A DNA stretch of 64,000 bases from Pseudorhodoplanes sp. (GCA_032027085.1 JAVSMS010000001.1:3307126-3371125); one strand, 5' to 3'. Positions 29,123 through 38,605 are shown, counted from the stretch's first letter. A program made the numbers and translations. The notes: generated from the letters alone by a model not told the origin.

Positions 29123-30028
29123 TTAGAGGAAGGCAACTAAGCTGCCGCACCGCCTGACGAAGTCGGAGATCGACGCCACAAGGTCGCCCCTGAGCAGCGG
29201 CGGATGCCCCTGATCGGCGACCTCGATCGTCTGCAGGTCCTTTCGCCGCGCCTTCATCATCTGCAGCGTCTGCGCGCTCAGGATGTCCGAATTGGCGCCG
29301 CGGATCGCCATCAGCGGGATGCCCGCCAGCGCATCGAACTGGTTCCACATGGCGGGCGGCGGCTGCTCAGGATCGACGGCCTTCAGCGTCTCGCGCAGGC
29401 GCGCGTCATAGGTCAGCACGAGGCGCCCATTCGCCCGCCGCCAGGTCTGGCGCGCCGCCTCGAGCCACTCCTCCGCCGTCAATCGCGGAAACTGCGCGCT
29501 GAAGAGCCGCCGCAGAATGTCCGCGCCTTCGTCGAATGACCGCGGTTCAGGCAGCTTGCCGACATAGCTCTTGATCCGCATCAGCCCGCCCGGCTCGATC
29601 ACCGGGCCGATGTCGTTCAGCACGGCGCCGGCGATCAGCGTCGGCCGCGCCGCCGCCAGCAGCATGGTGAGGATGCCGCCGCGCGAGGTGCCGACATAGA
29701 CCGCGGGGATGGCGTCAAGTGCGGTCACGGCGGCGATGACATCGGCGAGCTCGACCGCAAGATTGTAGTTCTGCGGATCGCGATCGTAGTCGGAGGCGCC
29801 GCGCCCGCGATAGTCGAGCGCCAGCACCCGGCGCGGCCGTATGGCATCGTGCGCAAGCGTAATGGCCAAACCGTCGAAATCCGCCGTATTGCGCGACAGG
29901 CCCGGCAGGCAGACGACCGGGACACTGTCGCAGTGCTGCGCGCCCCAGACACGCGCATGCAGCTTCAGGCCATCGGGGGCGGAGAGGAAAACCGATTCGC
30001 CATTGCTCACGTACCCTCCGCTTGTCAT
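29123..30028 (-). CDS. alpha/beta-fold hydrolase
   Basis: The 301-residue hydrolase has the catalytic Ser115 in the nucleophile elbow GTSRGG, an acid in MAIRGANSD and the His in DQGHPPLL near residue 280. The family blocks VVCLPGLSRN and VLALDYRGRGASDYD (oxyanion region) are intact. The substrate cannot be told from sequence. It is not in an obvious operon; REP units lie on its 5' side and the porin on its 3' side. Confidence 0.92.
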   Translation of the reverse strand: MTSGGYVSNGESVFLSAPDGLKLHARVWGAQHCDSVPVVCLPGLSRNTADFDGLAITLAHDAIRPRRVLALDYRGRGASDYDRDPQNYNLAVELADVIAAVTALDAIPAVYVGTSRGGILTMLLAAARPTLIAGAVLNDIGPVIEPGGLMRIKSYVGKLPEPRSFDEGADILRRLFSAQFPRLTAEEWLEAARQTWRRANGRLVLTYDARLRETLKAVDPEQPPPAMWNQFDALAGIPLMAIRGANSDILSAQTLQMMKARRKDLQTIEVADQGHPPLLRGDLVASISDFVRRCGSLVAFL

Positions 30029-30048
30029 CGCTCGCTTGCCTCTCCGTT

Positions 30049-30145
30049 GTCATCATCCGCGAAAGCGGATGATCCAGTAACCCCGGTCCGGCAAAATTCG
30101 CTCAAATCCGCGTTTACTGGATTCCCCGCTTTCGCGGGGAATGAC
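30049..30145. repeat. REP-like palindromic unit 1
   Basis: An inverted pair of hairpins: GTCATCATCCGCGAAAGCGG then GATCCAGTAA, and on the far side TTTACTGGATTCCCCGC then GCGGGGAATGAC. The GTCAT...ATGAC frame and the ATCCAGTAA/TTACTGGAT pairing recur at 30547, 34174, 34756 and 35574. A half copy sits at 30191-30218. Confidence 0.85.
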
Positions 30146-30192
30146 GAAGGAAAGGTCAAGCCGACAGCACGTCATCTTCTGTCATGCCCGTG

Positions 30193-30525
30193 TCATGCCC
30201 GCGAAAGCGGGCATCCAGTACCCGGAGTGCCGGCGACCGCGGGATAAAGGTCGATCCAGTTGGGATTGTTCTCTTCAATCAATTGAATCTTCCAGGCGCG
30301 ATTCCACTTCTTGAGACGTTTTTCCCGCTGAATGGCGCTGTACGCATCATCGAACTGCTCGAAATAGACCAGTCGGCACACGTCGTATCGTGCGGTAAAG
30401 CCGCCAACGGCCTTCGACTTGTGTTCGACGACGCGTTTGATGAGGTCGCTGGTCACGCCGATATAGAGAGTGCCGCCGATGCGACTCGCAAGGATATAGA
30501 CGTAAAAATTTCTACGCCCGCGCAT
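30193..30525 (-). CDS. GIY-YIG endonuclease-superfamily protein
   Basis: The 110-residue protein has the GIY-YIG fold: FYVYILASR, then GTLYIGVTSDLIKRVVEHKS (with the Tyr, Arg and His positions), and the later YFEQFDDAYSAIQREKRLKKW block carrying the Glu. This is the small UPF0213-type group whose function is unclear. The last residues (TPGTGCPLSRA) are read from a half REP unit at 30191-30218, so a repeat has replaced or extended the original C-terminus. It is flanked by REP units on both sides. Confidence 0.9.
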   Translation of the reverse strand: MRGRRNFYVYILASRIGGTLYIGVTSDLIKRVVEHKSKAVGGFTARYDVCRLVYFEQFDDAYSAIQREKRLKKWNRAWKIQLIEENNPNWIDLYPAVAGTPGTGCPLSRA

Positions 30526-30546
30526 GCGCGTAGTCTGTCCCGCCGT

Positions 30547-30641
30547 CTTCGCCCGCGCAAGCGGGCGATCCAGTAACCCCGGTCTGCGAAAACAGGGCGC
30601 GGCCTGCGTTTACTGGATTCCCCGCTTGCGCGGGGAATGAC
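30547..30641. repeat. REP-like palindromic unit 2
   Basis: Same architecture as unit 1, with GCCCGCGCAAGCGGGCGATC and CAGTAACCCC on the left and TTTACTGGATTCCCCGC then GCGGGGAATGAC on the right. It separates the lytic transglycosylase stop from the GIY-YIG start. Confidence 0.85.
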
Positions 30642-30650
30642 AAGAAAGAC

Positions 30651-32972
30651 TCAATTCCCGCTCATCCCCCGCCGCAGATCGGCTTCGATCATCAGCCTGG
30701 GCGAGCCGCCGAAGCGCACGCGATAGATCTGCATGTTCTCCATGACCCGCTGCACGTAATTGCGCGTCTCGGAGAAGGGAATGCGCTCCACCCAGTCGAC
30801 CGGATCGACTTTCGGGTCGCGCGGGTCACCGTAGCGTTCGCTCCATTCGCGCACGCGGCCGCGGCCCGCATTGTAGGCGACAAAGGCGAGGATGTAGGAG
30901 CCGCGATAGGCCTCAATGACGTCCCCCAATTCGGCCGCGCCCATCTGGACGTTGTAAACCGGATCGTTGAGCAGCCGCTTCTGGTCGAAGGAGATGCCGT
31001 TCTTCTTCGCGATATATTTGCCGGCGGCCGGCGTCACCTGCATCAGCCCCAGCGCATTGGCGCTCGACACCGCACGCGGATTGAAACCGCTTTCCTGGCG
31101 CGCGATCGCGTAGGCGATATGCGGCTCGACCTGCGGTCCCACCGGATTGTAGCGCGGCAGCCCGGCAATCGGGTAGGCATAGGCCTCGAACGGCAGGCCG
31201 CGCCCGACCGCGGTGCGGCCGAGCAGCACCATGGCGCGCGGGTCCTTGTTCTTCTCGGTCAGCGCCGCGACCGCCGCCAGCGCCGCGATGTCGGTGGTCT
31301 TGTCGGCGAGATCGGCCACCGCCGAGACCACGAGATCGCGCTCGTCGATCGCGTAGAGAATTTCGATCGCGCGCACGATTTCGAGCCGCGCGCCGTTCGG
31401 CGCCGCATGCGGCGGCGGCGGCATCCTGATTTCCCCAGGACCGAGCCTGGCGCGCGCAAGCTGGCCGTAATAGGCGGTCGGATATTGCGCACCCCGCTCG
31501 TAGTGGCGGCGTGCCTCGTCCCGGCGCCCCATCGTTTCCGCGGCGCGGCCCTGCCAGTAATGGGAGCGCGAGATCGAGGCGGGATGCTCGGCGCCCTGCA
31601 TGATCTTCGCAAAATAGGGCATGGCCGCCGCCGGGTTGTTCAGAAAACGCAAGGCAATCCAGCCACTTGTGAACAGAGCCTCAACCCGTGGATGCTCCTT
31701 CTCAGGTAACGCTGCAGCGGCGGAAATACGGAAAGCAGCCTGCGGCTCGCCGATGTCGAGCAGCTTGCGCGCCAGCAGTCTCCGCTCGGTCCACCATTCT
31801 TCCAGGTCATGGATGGCGGCGGGCGACGTCGGTGCCTTCAACATCCATTGCGCGGCTTCCGCGATCTTGTCGTTGCGGCGTAGCCATTGCGCCATGGTGA
31901 AGATGAAGGCCGCGTCGTTGCGCGCATCCCGCGGGACGGCATCAAGCAGCGCCTTTGCGTTTGACGCCTTCTTCGCCACAGCCGCGCGCGCCTTTGCCAG
32001 CGCCACCTGCGAGGCGCCGAGCCGCTGCGCCGCGCGCATCGCGTCGTCCATGTCCTCGGCATAGAGAAGATTGTCCAGCCGCGCCTTGTGATCGCCCGCT
32101 GAAAGCAGCGCGCCGAAGGCGTCGAGCGCGCGTTTCTCCACGTCCGCGGAGAAGGAGTCATTGCGCCACGTGTCGCGCACCAGCTGCTGCGCCAGGGCCC
32201 GGTCACCCTGTGCCAGCGCGGTTCGCGCCAGAGCCAGCTTGCCCTTGGCGGAGACCGGCTTCTGCGCGGCGAAGAAATTGCGGACCTGTGCGTCGCTGGA
32301 AGGGTTCTGCCAGAGCGCCGCTTCCGCCTTACGGCGGAACTGCATCACGCTCGGCCAACCGGGATTGGTGGCGATGAAGGCGGCGTAGCGTTCAAAATTG
32401 AAATCATCGTCTTCTGCGCGCAGCACCGCCCATTCGATGACCTTGCGCGCCACCGGATCGCCGACCGAGCGCATGACCTCGGTTGCCGCCGAATTCTTGC
32501 CCTTGCGCACGAGATCGATCGCCTGCTTCACCGCGGCGAGGTCGGCCGGCGATGTGGCCGCGGTCGGCGCCAGCGGGGACTGTTTCGGCGGGGTCACGGC
32601 CGCGTGCCGCACCGGCGGTTGCGCAAAGGCTGCGGGCGGGGGCTGGATTGGCGTCGGCGCGAAAGCGGGAGGCATGGCGCTTGCAACCGTCACAGTGGCT
32701 GCGGCCGCCGGGCGTGGCCGCGGCATCGGCACGGTCGCGGCGATTTGCCTAGGAGGCGCAGCTTTCGCTTTGGGCGCGGCCTGTTTGGGCGCGGGTTTGG
32801 GCAGAGGCTTGGCGGCCGCCTGAGGCTCAGCTCTGGGCGCCGCCAGCGCCGGCGAGCCAAGGACAGCCAGCGCGGTCGCGGCCAACAGATGCCCGATCAG
32901 CTTGCGATGCAATGTGAACCCCGATCCTCGCCCAACGGCCGCGTTCTCGGCCCGATTCGGGCGCAATTCCAT
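30651..32972 (-). CDS. soluble lytic murein transglycosylase (Slt family)
   Basis: The 773-residue periplasmic enzyme cleaves peptidoglycan glycan strands to give anhydro-muropeptides. After a signal segment (LIGHLLAATALAVLGSPALA) comes a Pro/Ala/Lys-rich linker. A long helical superhelix follows (about 150-580), then the SLT domain with catalytic Glu in AIARQESGFNPRAVS, and the blocks ANALGLMQVTPAAGK and AFVAYNAGRGRV. I prefer the ATG at 32972 (MELRPNRAEN), with AGGA just upstream, to the longer start at 33104. Confidence 0.93.
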   Translation of the reverse strand: MELRPNRAENAAVGRGSGFTLHRKLIGHLLAATALAVLGSPALAAPRAEPQAAAKPLPKPAPKQAAPKAKAAPPRQIAATVPMPRPRPAAAATVTVASAMPPAFAPTPIQPPPAAFAQPPVRHAAVTPPKQSPLAPTAATSPADLAAVKQAIDLVRKGKNSAATEVMRSVGDPVARKVIEWAVLRAEDDDFNFERYAAFIATNPGWPSVMQFRRKAEAALWQNPSSDAQVRNFFAAQKPVSAKGKLALARTALAQGDRALAQQLVRDTWRNDSFSADVEKRALDAFGALLSAGDHKARLDNLLYAEDMDDAMRAAQRLGASQVALAKARAAVAKKASNAKALLDAVPRDARNDAAFIFTMAQWLRRNDKIAEAAQWMLKAPTSPAAIHDLEEWWTERRLLARKLLDIGEPQAAFRISAAAALPEKEHPRVEALFTSGWIALRFLNNPAAAMPYFAKIMQGAEHPASISRSHYWQGRAAETMGRRDEARRHYERGAQYPTAYYGQLARARLGPGEIRMPPPPHAAPNGARLEIVRAIEILYAIDERDLVVSAVADLADKTTDIAALAAVAALTEKNKDPRAMVLLGRTAVGRGLPFEAYAYPIAGLPRYNPVGPQVEPHIAYAIARQESGFNPRAVSSANALGLMQVTPAAGKYIAKKNGISFDQKRLLNDPVYNVQMGAAELGDVIEAYRGSYILAFVAYNAGRGRVREWSERYGDPRDPKVDPVDWVERIPFSETRNYVQRVMENMQIYRVRFGGSPRLMIEADLRRGMSGN

Positions 32973-33258
32973 TGTCCTGAAAATCGTAAAGGATCGCCAA
33001 CCATGCCCGGGCGAATCCCCTGTCCGCGGCCTCATTGGCACCGGAAAGCGGCGGGAATGGGGTGTCATCTCACCACCCGGGGTGATCTGTTCGATCAGCA
33101 ACATTCGCTTTCAACGCCGGGACCGAACCGCTAACAATGGCGGAGTGCTTCCGATTGGGAGTTCCTGCGCCGCTTGCAGCAAGCTCAGCTCGGGAACTTC
33201 AAATCGAAAGCGGCACTAGCAACCGCATCAAGAAACCGCATCAAGACCGGGGTTAGTC

Positions 33259-34152
33259 ATGGCCGCCAACGGCGCACGCTTTCGGGGCTCGTTCACCGCA
33301 CTCGTCACGCCCTTCAGGAACGGCGCGCTCGACGAGAAAGCGTTCCGGGATCTCGTGGAATGGCAGATCGCCGAGGGCACGCGCGGCCTTGTGCCCGTGG
33401 GCACGACCGGCGAAAGCCCCACGCTCTCCCATGACGAGCACAAAAAGGTGGTCGAGTGGTGCGTCGATCAGGCGCGCGGCCGGGTGCCGGTGATCGCCGG
33501 GGCTGGATCGAATGCGACGAGCGAAGCAATCGAACTCGCCCGGCATGCCGAAAAGGCCGGCGCCGACGCCGTGCTGGTGGTGACGCCCTATTACAACAAG
33601 CCGACGCAGGAAGGCCTGTATGTGCATTTCAAGGCGGTGAACGACGCCATCGGCATTCCGATCATCATCTACAACATCCCGCCGCGCTCGGTGGTCGACA
33701 TGTCGGTTGACACCATGAAGCGGCTCTATGAACTCAAGAACATCGCCGGCGTGAAGGACGCGACGGGCAATCTGGCGCGGGTGTCGCTGCAGCGCGAGGC
33801 GATGGGGCCGGACTTTATCCAGCTCTCCGGCGAGGACATGACAGCGCTCGCCTTCAACGCCGCCGGCGGTCAGGGCTGCATCTCGGTGGTGTCGAACGTT
33901 GCGCCTGCGCTCTGCACGCAATTGCAGGAGGCGACGCTTGCCAACGATTATCCGCAGGCGCTGAAAATCCAGGACCGGCTGGTGCCGCTGCATCATGCGA
34001 TCTTCATCGAGCCGGGCCTTGCCGGCGCCAAATGCGGGCTCACGCTGCTCGGGCGCGGCAACGAGGAAGTGCGTTCGCCGCTGTTGCCGGTCACCGATGT
34101 TGCCCGCAACGCCATCAAGAAGGCGATGGTGCATGCGGGGCTGCTGAATTAA
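33259..34152 (+). CDS. dapA: 4-hydroxy-tetrahydrodipicolinate synthase
   Basis: DapA condenses pyruvate with aspartate semialdehyde in lysine and diaminopimelate synthesis. The 297-residue protein has Schiff-base Lys166 (AGVKDATGN), Tyr138 ([10 protein letters not shown]) and Thr50 ([12 protein letters not shown]). All catalytic residues are present. It is divergent from the lytic transglycosylase gene, and smpB follows after a REP unit. Confidence 0.97.
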   Translation: MAANGARFRGSFTALVTPFRNGALDEKAFRDLVEWQIAEGTRGLVPVGTTGESPTLSHDEHKKVVEWCVDQARGRVPVIAGAGSNATSEAIELARHAEKAGADAVLVVTPYYNKPTQEGLYVHFKAVNDAIGIPIIIYNIPPRSVVDMSVDTMKRLYELKNIAGVKDATGNLARVSLQREAMGPDFIQLSGEDMTALAFNAAGGQGCISVVSNVAPALCTQLQEATLANDYPQALKIQDRLVPLHHAIFIEPGLAGAKCGLTLLGRGNEEVRSPLLPVTDVARNAIKKAMVHAGLLN

Positions 34153-34173
34153 GCAAATGTGTGCCTATCCTTT

Positions 34174-34255
34174 GTCATGCTCCGCGAAAGCGGAGCATCC
34201 AGTAGTCACTGACACCCTTGTGTTTACTGGATCGCCCGCTTTCGCGGGCGATGAC
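34174..34255. repeat. REP-like palindromic unit 3
   Basis: It begins GTCATGCTCCGCGAAAGCGG and ends CGCTTTCGCGGGCGATGAC, with the ATCCAGTA...TTTACTGGAT pair inside. It lies between dapA and smpB. Confidence 0.85.
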
Positions 34256-34270
34256 AAATGAGAGGTGGCG

Positions 34271-34744
34271 ATGGCCGCCAAAACCGAAGCCAAGCTGAAA
34301 GTCGTCGCCGACAATCGCAAGGCGCGTTTCAATTACGAGATCGGCGAGACCATTGAGGCCGGCGTCGCGCTCACCGGCAGCGAGATGAAGTCGCTGCGCG
34401 CCGGCAAGGCGACGATCGGGGAATCCTACGCCGATTCCCGCGGCGGCGAGCTGTGGCTGATCAACGCCAATATCCCGGAATATCTGCAGGCTGGCCGCTT
34501 CAACCATGCGCCAAAACGGCCGCGCAAATTGCTGCTGCACAAGCGCCAGATCAACAAGCTGATCGGCGCGGTCGAGCGCGAGGGAATGACTATCGTGCCG
34601 CTGAAGCTCTATTTCAATCCGAAGGGCCGCGCCAAGATCGAGATCGCGCTCGCGCGCGGCAAGAAGCTGCACGACAAGCGCGAGACGATGAAAAAGCGAA
34701 GTTGGGAACGCGAGCGCGGCCGGCTGATGCGGATGAAGGGGTGA
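34271..34744 (+). CDS. smpB: SsrA-binding protein SmpB
   Basis: SmpB binds tmRNA and delivers it to stalled ribosomes. The 157-residue product begins at the ATG at 34271 ([20 protein letters not shown]). GAGAGG sits 5 bases upstream and a GTG two codons earlier is less likely. Conserved blocks are [36 protein letters not shown] and the basic tail [18 protein letters not shown] that enters the decoding centre. Confidence 0.97.
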   Translation: MAAKTEAKLKVVADNRKARFNYEIGETIEAGVALTGSEMKSLRAGKATIGESYADSRGGELWLINANIPEYLQAGRFNHAPKRPRKLLLHKRQINKLIGAVEREGMTIVPLKLYFNPKGRAKIEIALARGKKLHDKRETMKKRSWERERGRLMRMKG

Positions 34745-34755
34745 GATATCCAATT

Positions 34756-34837
34756 GTCATCGCCCGCGAAAGCGGGCGATCCAGTAAACACAACAGTTTC
34801 AGTGATTACTGGATTCCCCGCTTTCGCGGGGAATGAC
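34756..34837. repeat. REP-like palindromic unit 4
   Basis: It runs from GTCATCGCCCGCGAAAGCGG to CTTTCGCGGGGAATGAC with the ATCCAGTAA/TTACTGGAT pair. It lies between convergent smpB and sodC and may serve as their shared 3' end. Confidence 0.85.
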
Positions 34838-34861
34838 GAAAGGAGAGGCGCGCGCACACTC

Positions 34862-35380
34862 CTACTTGATCACAACGCAGCCCACGCGCGCGCCGGCATT
34901 GCCGATCGGCTGGCTGGTGTGGTCATCCTCGCTGGCATGGATGACAAGCGCCGACCCGTCCCTGTCGCGCAGGGCGTTCTTGCCATCCAGACGCACCTCT
35001 TCCGTCGAGACCTCGGCATTCACCGACCCGTCCGCATTGGCGAAGATGTTGGGCAGATCGCCGTCGTCCGGCCCGTCCGGATTGAGCAGGCCGTGCTTGT
35101 CGTCGTCATGGTTCACATGGCCCTTCGAGAGCTGGAACTTGCCGACATCCGAACAATCGCCCACCTGATGAAAATGCACCCCGTGCCAGCCCGGTGTCAG
35201 GCCGCCGGCATTGATGGTGATGCGCACAACGGTCGCCTCCTTGCCGCTACGGATGGCGATCTTGCCGATCGGCTCGCCCTTGGCGCCGACGACCTGCCCC
35301 TCAAAGGTCTGCACGTCCTGCGCGAGCGCAGGGGCCACAAGCGTGAGCGCGGCGCCCATCCCGATCCATGCCGTTTTCAT
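34862..35380 (-). CDS. sodC: periplasmic Cu/Zn superoxide dismutase
   Basis: SodC removes superoxide in the periplasm. The 172-residue precursor has a signal peptide (MKTAWIGMGAALTLVAPALA, cleavage near ALA-QD). Copper and zinc ligands lie in GVHFHQVGDC, GHVNHDDDKHG, GDLPN and LVIHASEDDH. The AGGAG sequence 8 bases before the ATG at 35380 decides the start. The disulfide Cys pair is present (GDCSDVG and RVGCVVIK). Confidence 0.96.
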   Translation of the reverse strand: MKTAWIGMGAALTLVAPALAQDVQTFEGQVVGAKGEPIGKIAIRSGKEATVVRITINAGGLTPGWHGVHFHQVGDCSDVGKFQLSKGHVNHDDDKHGLLNPDGPDDGDLPNIFANADGSVNAEVSTEEVRLDGKNALRDRDGSALVIHASEDDHTSQPIGNAGARVGCVVIK

Positions 35381-35573
35381 GCGCAATCTCCTTTGGCTGC
35401 AAAATTCAACGCGCAACGATGCCAATTGGCTCCCAGCCGGTTGCGACGGCGTGGTTTCGCGCGCGCTGCGAAACTCGCAAGTGTAACGGCTTTCACCTAC
35501 CGGCAGGCGGACAGGCCGCTCACATGGGCGTGAAGCGACGCTGGATCGGCTGAGGCGGTGTTCTGCATTGCTT

Positions 35574-35670
35574 GTCATCGCCCGCGAAAGCGGGCGATCC
35601 AGTAACCCCGGCCTGGCCAAAATAACTTCCGCCTTCGTTTACTGGATTCCCCGCTTTCGCGGGGAATGAC
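35574..35670. repeat. REP-like palindromic unit 5
   Basis: It runs from GTCATCGCCCGCGAAAGCGG to CTTTCGCGGGGAATGAC with the ATCCAGTAA/TTTACTGGAT pair. It ends 28 bases before the inverted porin duplication. Confidence 0.85.
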
Positions 35671-35698
35671 ACGTAGAGCGTCAGTCAGCAACATCCAA

Positions 35699-37099
35699 AA
35701 AGAAAATCCCCCGGCGTCGCCACCGGGGGATCTTGTAACTCAGACCTTGATCAGACGATCACGGCCAGAAGTTGCGCTGCACGCGCAGCAGGCCCGACCA
35801 CACATCGCCATCGGCGAAGGGGCGCAGGAAGGCCGCACCACCGTTCGGAGCGTCATTCTGCGACGAACCGATCAGAGCGCTGTCGAGGTGCGTGTACATG
35901 ATGTCCACGCCGACGTCGAGATTGGCAACCGGATTCCACAGAGTGCGGGAGCCGATCTGATAGGCCGACCAGTCGGCGCAACCAGCCGAGAGAGCACGGG
36001 CGGCGCAAATCACAGTGTCAACCTGCGTGCTGTTGGCCTCGTAGTTGGCATACTGAGCGTAAATCGAAGTACGCAGCGACGGGGTCCAGTAGTGCTGGAA
36101 AGCGCCCGCCAGGCTGAAGGCCTGCGACAGTTCGAGACTGGTGCCGGTATTGAAATAGGCATCGTCCGCCCATGCGCCACCGATGGTGCCAGCATCCTGC
36201 TTCCAGCCGAACGCCAGACCCGACCAACCGCTGGTGCCTGCAGTGGCCGCACGACCCGGATTCACGCAGTAACCGGCCGCGCCTTCACAATAGACGCCCT
36301 GCAAGGACAGGGTGTCCCTGGCATCCCACGGCATCTTCAGGGTGATGCCGGCGCCAGCCGCCCAGCCCCATTCGGAGTCAGGATGGCCGAGATTCTGGTT
36401 TGCCGCGTAGTAGCGCGCGGCATTCTCGTGCAGCGCACCCATGATCTGCGCCGAACCCCAGGCCTGGTCGACGCGGATATTGGCCACGATGTCCAGGACG
36501 TCCTGACCGGTTCGGTCGGTCGCGTTAGCAGCGTTATAGGTGAAAGGTACACCTTGCGAGAGGTCAACAACCGACAGGCTGCGGAAGCTCTGATCTTCGA
36601 ACGAGAGTGTCGCCGACACGCCGTTGCCGAACTGGGCGGTATAGGCATAGACGTTGATACCGACGCCGCCCGAGGAGCCTTCAAACGCCTGGGTCTGGAA
36701 CGAATAGACCGGCACCGGATAGAAGTCGAAGAACGATTCGGTCTTGCCGAAGGTGAAGCCGGCAAACTGGATGAAGCCACGGTCGAAATACGTGATGTTG
36801 TTGTTCGACGTGATCGTGTCGTTCGTCGACCACTGCCAGCCACCGCGCAGATAGGAGCGCAGCGTGCCGTATTCGGTCTGGGTGCGCACGTCAGCCGACA
36901 GCGCAGCGCGCGTGCGCGTGCGATGGGTGTTCGTGCCACGGTCATACTGGGCATCTGCACCCGACGTATAAGTCGCCAGCGACCCGGCCTGATTGTGGCC
37001 GATGTCGACGCGCAGGAAGCCGCCGAGCTTGATGCAGGTATCGGTGCCCGGGATGTAGTAGAAGCCCGCGCCGTACAGGGAGCAAACCTTCACGTATTC
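35699..37099 (-). repeat. inverted duplication, copy 2
   Basis: This is the inverted counterpart of 27451-28851, with the same length and no gaps. It includes the terminator (35699-35729). Homology stops abruptly at 37099, inside the region that encodes the mature N-terminus, and unrelated sequence follows. Confidence 0.93.
35759..37093 (-). pseudogene. 5'-truncated second porin copy
   Basis: The 444-codon remnant matches the complete porin from VKVCSLYGAGFYY to the end. It has lost the signal peptide, the first residues of the mature protein, the ribosome binding site and the promoter. A nominal GTG start gives VKVCSLYG, but the product could not be exported. It differs from the intact gene only near the C-terminus, where SSQNDAPNGGAAFLRPF replaces SSQLDNPNGGTPALRPF. 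It is best read as a silent partial copy beside an integrase gene. Confidence 0.88.
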
Positions 37100-37429
37100 A
37101 ACTGGTTAGCGCTTTTTCTTTGGAAAATTCTCGAGCGGAATCAGCGCCGCATTGTCCGACGGAAAGACGCAGAGCATCGTTTTGCCGTCGCCCGGGCGGG
37201 GGACCGGCTAGGTGGTTCGCCGCGCACGGCCGGGCCGCGCAACGCGATCTTGCGCCATCCGGCGACGATGCGCGGTGCATCGGGCCGTGCCGCTCAGGAT
37301 CGTCGCGCTGGGTATAGCCTAGGTCGAACCGCGCAAGCGCAGACGCGCGCACAAACAAACGCGCGCACCACGCGCATGGGCAATGCGCGCGGCGCGGTCA
37401 AAGTTTCTGCGAGAAAGAAGAAGGAAGTC
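37100..37429. other. 330-base spacer between porin remnant and integrase
   Basis: No convincing gene is present. The part at 37320-37420 is rich in alternating GC, with CGCGCGCAC twice around AAACAAA and further CGCGCA/GCGCGC runs. It could hold an attachment site for the adjacent integrase, but no tRNA fragment or matched core repeat was found. Confidence 0.4.
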
Positions 37430-38605
37430 TTACACCGCCTGGCTTGGCGCTTCCGAACGGATCACGACGCGTCCAACCACTTCCGCGGCTTCGAGCAGCG
37501 TGTCCTGCGCCAGATGCGCGTAGCGCTGGGTGGTGCGCGGCTGGGTGTGGCCCAGCAATCCCTGCACGACGTAAAGCGACACGCCCTGGTTCACGAGGAA
37601 GCTCGCGAACGAGTGGCGCAGATCGTGCAGCCGCACGTCATCAAGCAAAGCGCGTTCGCGAATGCGCGCCCAGGGGAAATGCAGCGACGCGCTCGGCCGG
37701 CCGGTGACGGGCGAGGGGAAGATATATGGGTTACCCGGAATGGGCGTGATCGAACGCAGAAGCGCCAGCGCCTGTCCGTTCAGAGCGATGGAGCGCGGCC
37801 GGCCGGTCTTGGAAATCGGCACCAGCAACGTTCGCTTGACCCAGTCGACATAGTCCCACTTGGCGTGCGTGATCTCGTTGCGACGCGCGCCGGTGAGCAG
37901 CAGCAGCAAGATGGCCTGTGCGGCGACCTTGTTCTCGTCGACATTGATCGACGCGATCAGGCGTTGCGTTTCCTCCGGCGTCAGAAACCGGTCGCGCTGC
38001 ACGTCCGGCGCGGTGCTCAGGCCGAAGGTCGGATTTTCGCGCACGCCGGGAATCTTCCACTTGCGCGCGAGATTGAAGATGTAGCGCAGCAGGATCAGCA
38101 CGCGGTTGGTGGTGCCGGTGGCGTAGCCCCTGTCGCGCATAGCCTGCAGCAGATTGGCGATCGCGGTGCCGGTGATCTCGTCGACATGCAGCGCGCCGAG
38201 GACCGGCAGGATGTGGATACGCAGCACCGTTTCGTCGGTGCACCAGCTCCGCTTGTAGGACTTGACGTGCGGCATGTAGCGGTCGCGCACGAGCTCCGTC
38301 AGCGTCGGAATCGCGCGCAATTCCTTGCGCTTCTCCTGCGGATCGTCCCCGAGCAGCGCCTGCGCCAGCACGACACGCGCCTTGCGCCGCGCCTGCTCGA
38401 CCGTCAGCGCGTCGGCGGGGCCGATCTTGTACTGGCGCTCGCGCCCGCGCTCGTCGGTGTAGCGCTGATAGAAGGTTTTGCCGCCCGACGCCCGCACTTC
38501 CAGCATGAACCCCCGCTGATCGATATCGAAATAGTCGACCTTGGGCCGGCCGGGTGTGCACGCGGCATTTGCAACGAAGGATTTAGTGAGTGCGGCTTTG
38601 GGCAT
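37430..38605 (-). CDS. site-specific tyrosine recombinase (phage/island-type integrase)
   Basis: The 391-residue integrase has the N-terminal DUF4102-like arm-binding part, a core-binding domain (about 100-195) and the catalytic domain. All catalytic residues are present: Arg241 (TGARRNEI), Lys266, His327 and Arg330 (LHDLRHSFA), His353 (LLGHTQ) and Tyr362 (TTQRYAHLA). It sits beside the truncated porin copy and is divergent from the XRE regulator, so it marks a small integrated element or the edge of an eroded island. Confidence 0.93.
   Translation of the reverse strand: MPKAALTKSFVANAACTPGRPKVDYFDIDQRGFMLEVRASGGKTFYQRYTDERGRERQYKIGPADALTVEQARRKARVVLAQALLGDDPQEKRKELRAIPTLTELVRDRYMPHVKSYKRSWCTDETVLRIHILPVLGALHVDEITGTAIANLLQAMRDRGYATGTTNRVLILLRYIFNLARKWKIPGVRENPTFGLSTAPDVQRDRFLTPEETQRLIASINVDENKVAAQAILLLLLTGARRNEITHAKWDYVDWVKRTLLVPISKTGRPRSIALNGQALALLRSITPIPGNPYIFPSPVTGRPSASLHFPWARIRERALLDDVRLHDLRHSFASFLVNQGVSLYVVQGLLGHTQPRTTQRYAHLAQDTLLEAAEVVGRVVIRSEAPSQAV

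Noticed and set aside
30049-35670. REP-like units as a CRISPR array
   Set aside because: Units are separate, lie between genes, are palindromic and have no regular spacers or cas genes.
37100-37429. tRNA-type attachment site for the integrase
   Set aside because: No tRNA 3' fragment or repeated core sequence was found near the integrase gene.
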